DNA of 64,000 nt, taken from Pseudomonadota bacterium (GTDB lineage Bacteria; Pseudomonadota; Gammaproteobacteria; CALCKW01). Made by a program: the position numbers and the translations under genes. The stretch covers positions 1 through 64,000 of the forward strand of contig JBCCUP010000013.1 in NCBI GenBank assembly GCA_039196715.1. Reading direction: 5' to 3'. The notes beneath the pieces were generated by a model. It did not search any database and had not been told where the DNA came from. It was given only the letters and a program-made list of their open reading frames with translations. Below are positions 1 to 7,984 of the stretch, one piece after another; the stretch's first letter is position 1, and each line of letters starts with the position of its first letter.

Positions 1-327
1 CACCGCCTGCTCGGCCGTGTCCTCGGTGGCGCTGGGGTAGCCGAAATACACCAGAATGCCGTCACCGAGGTACTGGGCCGTGTAGCCGCCGAAGCGGCTG
101 ATCTCCTGGCCACAGGCATTCTGGTAGAGCTGGATGAGCTCCCGCATTTCCTCGGGGTCGAGCTCGGACGACAACTGCGTGCTGCCCACCAGGTCGACGA
201 ACACGACGGTGAGCAGCCGGCGCTCCTCGGTGGCCGGTTGCGGTGCGCTGGCCACGGGTGCACCGCAGTTCCGACAGAATTTGTCACCCGGCTCGATCGC
301 CGCTGAACACTGGCCACAGAACGCCAT
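1..327 (-). CDS. Zinc-ribbon/class III nucleotide cyclase regulator, N-terminal part only (cut by window edge)
   Basis: Partial gene: the first 109 codons are visible from the ATG at 327, in frame to base 1 with no stop. The product opens with a CxxC...CxxC zinc ribbon, followed by the start of a class III adenylate/guanylate cyclase domain. The first metal-binding Asp (FVDLVGSTQ) and the second (YLGDGILVYFG) are both present. It is nearly identical, residue for residue, to the N-terminus of the complete 1014-residue regulator at 1655-4699, so an ATPase and TPR region probably follow outside the window. It lies downstream of the DUF917 gene on the same strand, 80 bp after its stop, and may be co-transcribed. 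Family assignment is firm; the full architecture is inferred from the paralogue. Confidence 0.85.
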   Translation of the reverse strand, partial: MAFCGQCSAAIEPGDKFCRNCGAPVASAPQPATEERRLLTVVFVDLVGSTQLSSELDPEEMRELIQLYQNACGQEISRFGGYTAQYLGDGILVYFGYPSATEDTAEQAV

Positions 328-407
328 CACTCTCCCTCTCGTCCCACCACAGACCGGACACGGTCAGGGCGTGTGCGCGCCTAGCCTACCCGCTCGCCGT
401 GGCAGCG

Positions 408-1628
408 TCATGCCTTAAAGTGGGTGTACTCGCCGGAGTAGCCGGCCATGCCGAGGATCTTGGTCATCGCCGCGCGGATGTTGGGCGCATCCCGAAACGG
501 GGTGCGGTCGGGCAGTCCGGGCACGCCGATCGGCTGCACCGCCTCGATGCCGATCGCGTAGAGCTCGCCGAGGTCGCCCTGCTCGTACCGGGCCTGGAGC
601 TCGGAGTTGTCGAGCGTGCTGCCGTCTGCGCGCATCCAGCCCAGCATGTCGGGCGAGAGCAGCACGGGTGACGTCTGCCGGTTGGAGTACATCAGGATGT
701 TCTCGTTGAAGGTGTAGACCGTCGCCACTTCGCCGGGGTTGTCGGTCACCTGGAAGGTCAGCGTGCCGTGGTCGTGGATGTCGCGCGTCGCGACTTTCAC
801 ACCGGTGGCGTTGAGCGTCGAGCCGTTGAACAGCACCCGGTTCGGCATGCCGACCGCCGTCAGGGTCTGCTGCAGGGCGGCGAGCGGGTCACCGCCACCG
901 GCCTGGGCTTCACGCAGCGCCTTGCCAACGGCCTGCGCCCGACTCACGCCGCCGACCACCGCGAGCTTCTTCAGCTCGGCGCCGGTCATCAGCCAGAGCG
1001 CAACGGCACCGAGCTTGCCATAGGCCGGGCTGCCGAGCACCACCCCGGCGGCGATCTGGATCTGTTCGATGTTGCCGGCCGAGAAGACCGCCGACTGGTA
1101 GTTGTCGAGGTCGTCGGCGTCGTTCGCCACCGCTGCCCCGTGCCGCGGGATCAGCAGCGAGTCGCCGCCGAAGGAGGTCGCGGCGAGGATCGGCACGGCG
1201 CGGCCGCAGCCGTCGGCGTCGATCAGCGGCACGCCCATGTCGCTCGCAGCCAGAAACGGCGCGACGGTGTTGACCGCCCCCATTTCGCCGGGCACGACGT
1301 AGTCGACGGTGATGCCGCTCGATTTCTGCAGCGCTTCGATCGAGCGCTTGAGCGAATTGAAGGTCGGGTGTTTCAGTGCCTGCGCCGCGTCGGGCGAGCC
1401 GAGGTAGGCCGAGCACACCACCCAGGCGTCGTCAGGCACCTGCGACGCGGCGACCACCGACACCGATTTGCCGTCGAGCGCGTCGAGCAGTTTCTGCCCG
1501 AAGTTGCGCGGGCCACCGCCACCCACCGAGAGGAAGGCGGCGCCGTTCATCACGTCCTGCAGGTCCTGGCCACCGAGGTTCGTGCCGCTTGCGGCGTCGG
1601 TGTGGTAGTCAGTCGTCGTTGGGGACAT
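408..1628 (-). CDS. DUF917 family protein (S-methyl thiohydantoin desulfurase-like)
   Basis: A 406-residue product. The N-terminal motif GAAFLSVGGGGPRNFG is the glycine-rich signature of the DUF917 family, whose members sit next to hydantoinase genes or are fused to them. One member group removes sulfur from S-methyl thiohydantoin; substrate here is unknown. The start at 1628 is preferred over an ATG 24 bp upstream because AAGGAG lies about seven bases before it. The gene follows the cyclase-ATPase regulator after 26 bp and precedes a second copy of that regulator, so one of them may control or report on it. No hydantoinase HyuA/HyuB gene is next to it. Likely cytosolic: no signal peptide is seen. 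Confidence 0.75.
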   Translation of the reverse strand: MSPTTTDYHTDAASGTNLGGQDLQDVMNGAAFLSVGGGGPRNFGQKLLDALDGKSVSVVAASQVPDDAWVVCSAYLGSPDAAQALKHPTFNSLKRSIEALQKSSGITVDYVVPGEMGAVNTVAPFLAASDMGVPLIDADGCGRAVPILAATSFGGDSLLIPRHGAAVANDADDLDNYQSAVFSAGNIEQIQIAAGVVLGSPAYGKLGAVALWLMTGAELKKLAVVGGVSRAQAVGKALREAQAGGGDPLAALQQTLTAVGMPNRVLFNGSTLNATGVKVATRDIHDHGTLTFQVTDNPGEVATVYTFNENILMYSNRQTSPVLLSPDMLGWMRADGSTLDNSELQARYEQGDLGELYAIGIEAVQPIGVPGLPDRTPFRDAPNIRAAMTKILGMAGYSGEYTHFKA

Positions 1629-1654
1629 ATCCGTTACTCCTTGTTCATGCACGG

Positions 1655-4600
1655 CTAGGCCGGTATCCAGACATTGCGCTCGTCGGCCGGGTCTAGCGCA
1701 TCGGGTTCGCTCAGGCGGCCACCGCAGATCGACAGGGCGTCGGTTGCGGGCGGGCTAGCGGCCTGCAGCAGTTGCTGTTGCCGCCGCAGCGTCGACTCGA
1801 ACACGCGCTCGTCACACCGCTCCACCGCGGCGAGCCCGTGTTCGGCGACCGCCAGCGCGCGTTCGTAGAGTTGGCGGTCGGCGTACACCTGAACCATGAA
1901 GGCCGCGATGAAGGTCTGCGCGAGACCGCCCATGTTCTGCTCGTAGAACTGAAAGGTGCCGTCGGCCGCGGCAAAGCCGTCCTCACCGCGCCCGAGGTAG
2001 AGGCAGCCGGCCGCGGTAAACATATCGCCGAACATCTTGTAGAAACCGAGATTGAATTCGTTGGCCACCGCGATGAGATCGTCGGCCGCAGCGATGACGG
2101 CGTCGCCGTCACCGCGCAGGATGTGCAGCATCGAGGAGGTGTTGGCGACCAGTGCGCGGTTGATCGGGTGGTCGAGCTCCGCCGCCAGCGCCTTCATCCG
2201 CGCCTCGAGTTCGAGCGTGTTGCCGTGGCCCAGCAGCCACGAGGACCAGGTGGCCACCATGTACGCCTGCACGCCCGCATCCCAGCCGTGCTCGACCAGC
2301 CCGGTCGGGTCGCAGCCCGGGGTGTAGGCTTCGATCACCTCGCTGGCCAGCGCCGAGGCGCGCGTGAGGTTGCCGAGCCAGAATTCCGCGTTGCTGACCG
2401 CGGTGAGCGCCCGAAGCCGAATGACGCTGTCGTCGATGTCTTCGGTGATGGCGAGCGATTCCTGTGCGGCATTCAGGCTCTCCGGGTACTGGCCTCGCCC
2501 GAGGTGCAGCATCCAGAGGCTCAGCAGCACCTGCGCCAGCTCCCGTTTTTTGCCAAGCTTGGCACAGAGTGCCCGTGCTACCTGAAAGTCGGCCTCGACG
2601 CTCGGCGCGGCGAAGCCCTCGAGCGCGCTGTGGATGACACTGCGCATCATGTGCAGCTTGAGGTCGATCTCATCGCGCTCGGTGCCATCGGGCAGGCGGG
2701 TGATCAAGCCGGCCAGGATGTCGAGGCTGCTGTTCGCTTCCTGGTAGGCCGAAATAGACAGCGACGACTCGGCCGACACCATCAGGTGCCCCACCGCGGC
2801 GGCGATGTCGCGGGTGTCGGCCTTGCGGTTCGATACCGCGCGCTCCCAGTGCCGGGCCAGTCGGCTGACCAGTTGCCGGTCCGGGGCGTCGGGGTAGGCA
2901 CGCTCCTGCAGGTGCACCGCCACGCGCCGGTGGATTTGGGTAAAGCTCTTCTTCAGCAACGACTCGAGCGCGACGTCGTGCATCAGCGCGTGGCAGAAGC
3001 GGTAGCCGTCCCCGGCCGCGCTGTGGGTGCGCACGATCACGTTGGCGGTCTCGAGACGGGTGAGCTCGATGTCGAGGTTCATCGCGCTGAACAGCGAGAT
3101 GGCCGACAGGTCGTCGTGGCTGAACTCCATGCCGAGCACCGCGGCTTCCTGCGCCACGCGCTTGGCGTCGCCAATGCGTTCGAGCTGGTTAAGCAACAGG
3201 CTGCGCAGGCTGGTGGGCACGAGGTCCCGACCGCCGCGCTGGCCCGATCCCGCGTCCGCGCCAACCTGGCGTGCGAGTTCGGCGAGAAACATCGGCAGCC
3301 CGGCGGCACGCTCGATGATCTGCGCACAGTCTGCGTCGTTGAGCGCCGACCCGACGGCATCGCGCACGATCGCCTCGGCCGCCGCGCTGTCAACCGGCCC
3401 GAGCGCCACCCGCGTCAGCGCGGGCGCGTCGTCGGCTTCGGCGGCATCGGCCGTGCGCGAGGTCAGAATCAGCACCACAGGCGCCCCGTCCGTGTGCGCG
3501 CGCAGTGCGGCGATCACGTCCAACGTCGACGCGTCGGCCCAGTGCACGTCCTCGCACACCACGATGCCCGGCTTTGCCGTCAGCAGCGCGATCACCGCCT
3601 CGATAGTCGCCTGTCGCGCCGTCGCAGCGTCGCCGATTGCGGCCCCCGGCAGCGCGAGCAAGGTGGCAAGGCCCGGCAACACCGTCTCGGGCAGCTCGTG
3701 CTGCGCCAGGTAGCGGGTCAGTGCCGACTCCCAATCACCCGGTGCCACGGCGGACAAGCCCGCCTCGTGCTCGAGCCAGGCCGAGAACGGCCAGAACGGC
3801 GTGGTGTTGTAGTGTTCGCTGCAGAAAACCTCGACCACAGGCTGAGGCTGATCGGCGAGAAAAGCGCGCAGCAGGTGCGACTTCCCCGCGCCCGCCTCGC
3901 CTTCGAGGCGCACTGCCGTCACCCCCTGCGCGGGTGCCGCTGCCACGGCGTCGCGGATCCGGGCGAGTTCGTCCGCGCGCCCGTGGATCGGCACCTCGAC
4001 GTCCTGCAGCGCCCCTTTGAGCACCCCCGACGCCTGTTGGTGCGCGGCGAACAACGCGAGCGGTTGCGCCACACCCTTGAGTTCCGGCGCGCCCCGCGCA
4101 GCGAGCAGAAACCGGCCGCGCGTGAGCTTGCGCGTCTCGTCGCTGATCAGCACTTCGTTGGCCGCCGCCTGCCCCTGGATGCGGGCGGCGACGTTTGGCG
4201 CCTCGCCGAGCGCCAACCGCTCGGTGCGGTCGCCCGTGCCCATGTCGCCGATCACGACCATGCCGGTGTGCACGCCGATGCGCACCGCGAGGGTCACGTC
4301 CCAGGTGCTGGCCAACTCGGTGCTGAGCCGTTCGATCGCGTTGCGTATGCCGAGCGCGCAGCGCACCGCCTGCTCGGCTGTGTCCTCGGTGGCGGTGGGG
4401 TAGCCGAAGTACACCAGGATGCCGTCACCGAGATACTGCGCGGTGTAGCCGCCGAAGCGCGAGATCTCCTGGCCACAAGCCGCCTGGTAGAGCTGGATCA
4501 GCTCGCGCATCTCTTCGGGGTCGAGCCGCGACGCCAACTGGGTGCTGCCGACGAGGTCGCAGAAGAGCACAGTCAGCATGCGGCGCTCTTCGGTGGTCCG

Positions 4601-4699
4601 TGCGAGCGCCTGGGCGACCGCGACGACCGCCGTCCCGCAGTTGCGACAGAACTTGTCCGTGGCCTCAAGCGGACTCTGACACTGCTGACATACCGACAT
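1655..4699 (-). CDS. Adenylate/guanylate cyclase with AAA ATPase and TPR region
   Basis: A 1014-residue multidomain regulator. A zinc ribbon (C4, C7, C18, C21) is followed by a class III cyclase domain (about 38-215) with both metal Asp residues (D48, D92) and the Asn/Arg pair in NVAARIQ (N169, R173), so the catalytic set looks intact. A signalling ATPase follows, with Walker A GEAGAGKS at 267-274 and Walker B in VVCEDVHWAD near 385. The C-terminal half is helical and TPR-like. In this architecture the ATPase/TPR part is thought to gate cyclase output or bind partners. It sits in a same-strand run with an FAD oxidase upstream and DUF917 downstream, and a paralogue begins at 327. The product nucleotide (cAMP or cGMP) cannot be told. 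Confidence 0.88.
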   Translation of the reverse strand: MSVCQQCQSPLEATDKFCRNCGTAVVAVAQALARTTEERRMLTVLFCDLVGSTQLASRLDPEEMRELIQLYQAACGQEISRFGGYTAQYLGDGILVYFGYPTATEDTAEQAVRCALGIRNAIERLSTELASTWDVTLAVRIGVHTGMVVIGDMGTGDRTERLALGEAPNVAARIQGQAAANEVLISDETRKLTRGRFLLAARGAPELKGVAQPLALFAAHQQASGVLKGALQDVEVPIHGRADELARIRDAVAAAPAQGVTAVRLEGEAGAGKSHLLRAFLADQPQPVVEVFCSEHYNTTPFWPFSAWLEHEAGLSAVAPGDWESALTRYLAQHELPETVLPGLATLLALPGAAIGDAATARQATIEAVIALLTAKPGIVVCEDVHWADASTLDVIAALRAHTDGAPVVLILTSRTADAAEADDAPALTRVALGPVDSAAAEAIVRDAVGSALNDADCAQIIERAAGLPMFLAELARQVGADAGSGQRGGRDLVPTSLRSLLLNQLERIGDAKRVAQEAAVLGMEFSHDDLSAISLFSAMNLDIELTRLETANVIVRTHSAAGDGYRFCHALMHDVALESLLKKSFTQIHRRVAVHLQERAYPDAPDRQLVSRLARHWERAVSNRKADTRDIAAAVGHLMVSAESSLSISAYQEANSSLDILAGLITRLPDGTERDEIDLKLHMMRSVIHSALEGFAAPSVEADFQVARALCAKLGKKRELAQVLLSLWMLHLGRGQYPESLNAAQESLAITEDIDDSVIRLRALTAVSNAEFWLGNLTRASALASEVIEAYTPGCDPTGLVEHGWDAGVQAYMVATWSSWLLGHGNTLELEARMKALAAELDHPINRALVANTSSMLHILRGDGDAVIAAADDLIAVANEFNLGFYKMFGDMFTAAGCLYLGRGEDGFAAADGTFQFYEQNMGGLAQTFIAAFMVQVYADRQLYERALAVAEHGLAAVERCDERVFESTLRRQQQLLQAASPPATDALSICGGRLSEPDALDPADERNVWIPA

Positions 4700-4763
4700 G
4701 CCCTGTTACCCCCGTCCGGTTACTGCGTTTGCCATCCAAAACCTCGCGCGCCCACGGGCGCGT

Positions 4764-6341
4764 TCAGGTCTCGTAGACGATCACCGGGTCGTCGAAGTGC
4801 GACGGTACCTCGGAGCGCTTGATACCGGCCTCGTCCGGGTATGGCGACAGGCCCTGCTGGAAGGTAAAGAAGTTGTTGGGGTCGTACTTGCCTTTCACGA
4901 ACAGCAGGCTGTTGTAGGCGTCGCCCCAGTAGTTCCAGCGGTAGTTGTGGTTGTGGCGGTTGGGGTAGTTCTGGTACTTGTGACCGTTGGCAAAGCGCGC
5001 CACCACCTCGTTGAACCCAGCCAACCACTTCTCGCCGTCCGGGACGTCGCTGCCGACCCAGCCCGGGCGCATGAAGTTGTCGATGAACAGGTCGAAATCC
5101 ACGTCCCGATGGATGTAGGCGCAGTCGCTCGACGGGTTCGACGCGACCCCGCCGTACACCTCGAAGGCGCACATGTCGTAGCGGTTCGGCTTGGTGAGGT
5201 AGTAGTCGATGATCTCGTTCCACTCGACCGGGCTCAGCTCACGCGCGATGAAGTTGCTCTGCTTGGTCTCGAAGGTGCCGGGCATCGGCGGATCGTGGTA
5301 CCAGCTCAGCAAGAACGGGTTGAGGTCCTTGTAGCGCCCGACCTGGTGCTTGACCAGTTCGGCGCTGCCGACGTCCAGCAACGGTGCAATGAGCTCGCGG
5401 GCCTCAGCCTCGCTGCCGTTGAACATGCCCATCATGAAGAAATACTCTTCACTCGGGTCGCACGCGTGATCGCCCTTAACCACCGGTCCGTCCGGGCCCC
5501 ACGCGCATTGGTACCCCAGCCGCTCGGTCACGCCGTGGCGCACGTAGTCGCGCTGAAGCATCGGCAGCACCTCGGCGGACTCGCGGATGGGCCAGCGGAT
5601 GACGAAGCCCCAGACGTCGTCGAGGTGCGCCAGCTTGTAGCGGATCTGCAGCAACACGCCAAGCGTGTTACCGGTCGCGCCGCGCACCGCCCAGAACAGG
5701 TCGGCGTTGGTGTTGGCGTCGGCGTAGACGACCTGGCCGTCGTGCAGCATCATGCGAAAGGCGTCGATGGCGTCGCAGTTGAGGCCGAAATTGCGCGAGG
5801 TGAAACCGTAGCCACCGCCCATGCTGTGGCCGGCGACGCCGACGGTGTCGCACTCACCGCCCGGGACGTGCAGATTGTAGGGGTCGAGCTCTGTGTAGAC
5901 GTGGCCGAGCGTGGCGCCCGCACCGACCCACGCGTGGGTGTGGTCGGGCTCGATCAGGACGAAGTGCATCGGGCTGACGTCGATCACCATGCCGTCACAC
6001 ACGCTGTAGCCCGCATTGCAGTGCCCGCCACCGCGCACGCAGAACGGCATTGCCGGGTTCTCGTGCGCGAATTGCAAGCACGACCTGACGTCTTCGTGGT
6101 TCTCGCAGTAGACGATCATCGCGGGGTACGCGAGGTCGGGGTACATGTTGTGCCCGCGCCGGTCCTTCGCGTAGCTCGGGTTGTTCGGCAACACCACCTT
6201 GCCCAGCACCTTGGCCTGAAAGGCGTACAGTGCGTCCGAGCTGACCGGCAGCGCAGCCAACCCCTCTTCGCCAAGTGCATCGAGCGACTCTGTCAGCTCG
6301 CGGGCACGCAAGCGTGCGTTGGCGTTTGCAATGAGTGCCAT
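4764..6341 (-). CDS. FAD-linked oxidase, berberine-bridge type (bicovalent flavin)
   Basis: A 525-residue product of the PCMH-type FAD oxidase family. RGGGH (H107) and the GGECDTVG segment (C164) are the two residues that in BBE-like enzymes attach FAD both through 8-alpha-histidyl and 6-S-cysteinyl bonds. The C-terminal motif VKGKYDPNNFF is the usual BBE end. Such enzymes oxidise alcohols, sugars or amines and pass electrons to O2; the substrate here is unknown. The start at 6341 follows a GGGAGAGG ribosome site; an in-frame extension 123 bp upstream lacks family similarity. No Tat or Sec signal is evident, unlike many secreted relatives. It is the first gene of the minus-strand run with the cyclase and DUF917. 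Confidence 0.85.
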   Translation of the reverse strand: MALIANANARLRARELTESLDALGEEGLAALPVSSDALYAFQAKVLGKVVLPNNPSYAKDRRGHNMYPDLAYPAMIVYCENHEDVRSCLQFAHENPAMPFCVRGGGHCNAGYSVCDGMVIDVSPMHFVLIEPDHTHAWVGAGATLGHVYTELDPYNLHVPGGECDTVGVAGHSMGGGYGFTSRNFGLNCDAIDAFRMMLHDGQVVYADANTNADLFWAVRGATGNTLGVLLQIRYKLAHLDDVWGFVIRWPIRESAEVLPMLQRDYVRHGVTERLGYQCAWGPDGPVVKGDHACDPSEEYFFMMGMFNGSEAEARELIAPLLDVGSAELVKHQVGRYKDLNPFLLSWYHDPPMPGTFETKQSNFIARELSPVEWNEIIDYYLTKPNRYDMCAFEVYGGVASNPSSDCAYIHRDVDFDLFIDNFMRPGWVGSDVPDGEKWLAGFNEVVARFANGHKYQNYPNRHNHNYRWNYWGDAYNSLLFVKGKYDPNNFFTFQQGLSPYPDEAGIKRSEVPSHFDDPVIVYET

Positions 6342-6840
6342 GTCTACCTCTCCCTCTGTTGGCTCCGAGTGCACCTCGGTTGGCAATCGACCTGAGCGTA
6401 CGGTTCGCCCTGCTCTGTTCCAGCGTACACGTCTCCTGCGCCAGAACCCAATCGCGGTGGCCAAAGTCGGCGCTGTGTCACAGGCCCACCCGACCGCTAT
6501 TTCATTCGTGTCCTAACTTTATGCGCCGCTGGGTTGGACCCCCCTGGCCCATGCGACCCGGCCTACCCCGTGTCACGCTGTCGTGCCCCCGACTGGCTTC
6601 GGTTCACACGGCGGACAGCTTCAATCTAATGCAAGCTCAACACGGGCGAAAAACCCAATTGGGTCAATGTCGTGCCGAGCGCGCAAGGCAGCCTTGCAGG
6701 GCGGCGGCACGCGCCGCCGGGAGGCCGGTTGCGCCCGGTACCGGGCCCACTCCCCGCGGGGCCCTGGCCCGCACAGGCACGGTGGACAGCCCGGCGGTAC
6801 ACTGCCCCTCCCAGACGCCCGAGAGCCCAGAGAACGCACC
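6342..6840. other. Divergent intergenic region with no supported gene
   Basis: This 499-bp gap separates the FAD oxidase (minus) from the agmatinase-family gene (plus), so it must hold both promoters. I see a 12-bp perfect palindrome ACCCAATTGGGT at 6653-6664, a CCCGGTACCGGG palindrome near 6736, and a GC-rich hairpin GGCGGC-ACGC-GCCGCC near 6705. Open frames crossing it have no family signature and look like extensions of the flanking genes. No clear -10/-35 pair stands out. Confidence 0.4.
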
Positions 6841-7791
6841 ATGAGCAACACCTACGACAGCGGCCGCCTCAACCTGCCCTTCGTCGGCATCTGCACCTTC
6901 GGCAAGTACCCGTTCGTGCAGGATTGGGATGCCATCGACGCCGACATCGCGGTGCTCGGTGCGCCCTTCGATTTCGGCTGTCAGTACCGCAGCGGCGCGC
7001 GCTTCGGGCCACGCGCCATCCGCGAGGCGTCGACGTTGTTCAGTTTCGGGCACGCCGGTGCCTACGACCACGAGGACGACATCACCTACCTGCCGGCCGA
7101 GACCACGCGCATCGTCGACATCGGCGACGCCGACATCATCCACACCGACACCGAGGGCAGCCACCGCAACATCGAGTACGGTGTGCGCAAGATCCTCGCG
7201 GCGGGGGCGGTGCCGGTCGTGCTCGGCGGGGACCACAGCGTCAACATCCCCGCGATCAACGCTTTCGACGACCAGGAGCCGATCCACGTGGTGCAGCTCG
7301 ACGCGCACCTCGACTTCGTCGACGAGCGCCACGGTGTGCGCTTCGGCCACGGCAACCCGATGCGCCGGGCCGCCGACAAGGACTACGTGACCGGCATGAG
7401 CCAGATCGGGATCCGCAACGTCTCCTCGACCGCGCGCGAAGGCTACGAGTACGCGCGCAGCGTGGGGTCGGACATCCTCTCGGTGCGCCAGGTGCGCAAG
7501 CTCGGCGTGGATGCTGTGCTCGAGCGCATTCCGGCCGGCAAGCGCTACTACGTGACGATTGACATCGACGGGTTCGACCCGAGCATTGCACCGGGCACCG
7601 GCACACCCAGCCACGGCGGGTTCCTCTACTACGAAGGGCTGGAGTTGCTCGATGGATTATGCAAGCGCGGTACGATTGTCGGTGTAGACCTGGTCGAGGT
7701 CGCGCCGGATTACGACCACGCGGGTTCAACCTCGACCCTGGCAGCGCAACTGCTGCTCAACGTGATCGGCCGACTGCTGCACCACCGCTGA
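6841..7791 (+). CDS. Agmatinase/guanidino-acid ureohydrolase family
   Basis: A 316-residue ureohydrolase that hydrolyses a guanidino group to urea plus an amine. The three family motifs carrying the Mn ligands are complete: GGDHS (D131, H132), DAHLDF (D154, H156, D158) and DIDGFDPS (D241, D243). The length and the GGFLYYEG segment fit the agmatinase/guanidinobutyrase/proclavaminate amidinohydrolase branch rather than arginase, but agmatine is not proven as substrate. The ATG at 6841 is used; an upstream in-frame start adds low-complexity sequence with no homology. It is the only plus-strand gene in the first 15 kb and ends just before a MITE-like repeat. Confidence 0.87.
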   Translation: MSNTYDSGRLNLPFVGICTFGKYPFVQDWDAIDADIAVLGAPFDFGCQYRSGARFGPRAIREASTLFSFGHAGAYDHEDDITYLPAETTRIVDIGDADIIHTDTEGSHRNIEYGVRKILAAGAVPVVLGGDHSVNIPAINAFDDQEPIHVVQLDAHLDFVDERHGVRFGHGNPMRRAADKDYVTGMSQIGIRNVSSTAREGYEYARSVGSDILSVRQVRKLGVDAVLERIPAGKRYYVTIDIDGFDPSIAPGTGTPSHGGFLYYEGLELLDGLCKRGTIVGVDLVEVAPDYDHAGSTSTLAAQLLLNVIGRLLHHR

Positions 7792-7828
7792 TCGCCGCGG
7801 AAAGTGCGTGTTGGCCGGGTGCGGTCTA

Positions 7829-7984
7829 GATGCTGTCGTCACGAGTTGAAGAATCGAGCGAAAACAGTGAATTGCGAGAACCGCAGCGCAGTGTACGTAG
7901 TGGTACATGAGTAGCGGAAGCGCAGCAATGCGTACGACGCCCGCACTGTTTACAGCCGATTATCCGGCTCGTGACGACAGCATC
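7829..7984 (+). mobile_element. MITE-like element, copy 1 (156 bp)
   Basis: The element is bounded by perfect 17-bp terminal inverted repeats, GATGCTGTCGTCACGAG at the left and its complement at the right. It is flanked by the dinucleotide TA on both sides (7827-7828 and 7985-7986), as expected for a TA target duplication. It has no coding capacity. Copy 2 lies at 12228-12371 in opposite orientation, and the two share most of their interior; copy 1 carries about 12 extra bases towards the right end. The right edge abuts the stop codon of the gene at 7984-9753. TA duplication would suit mobilisation by an IS630/mariner-type transposase, but none is present in the window. Confidence 0.8.

Noticed and set aside
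1772-4822. A plus-strand open frame of about 1000 codons opposite the cyclase gene
   Set aside because: It mirrors the cyclase-ATPase gene, is Arg/His/Val-rich without any family motif, and arises from high GC at third positions.
4698-6395. A long plus-strand open frame opposite the FAD oxidase
   Set aside because: Low-complexity Val/His/Arg composition and no motif; the oxidase on the other strand is convincing.
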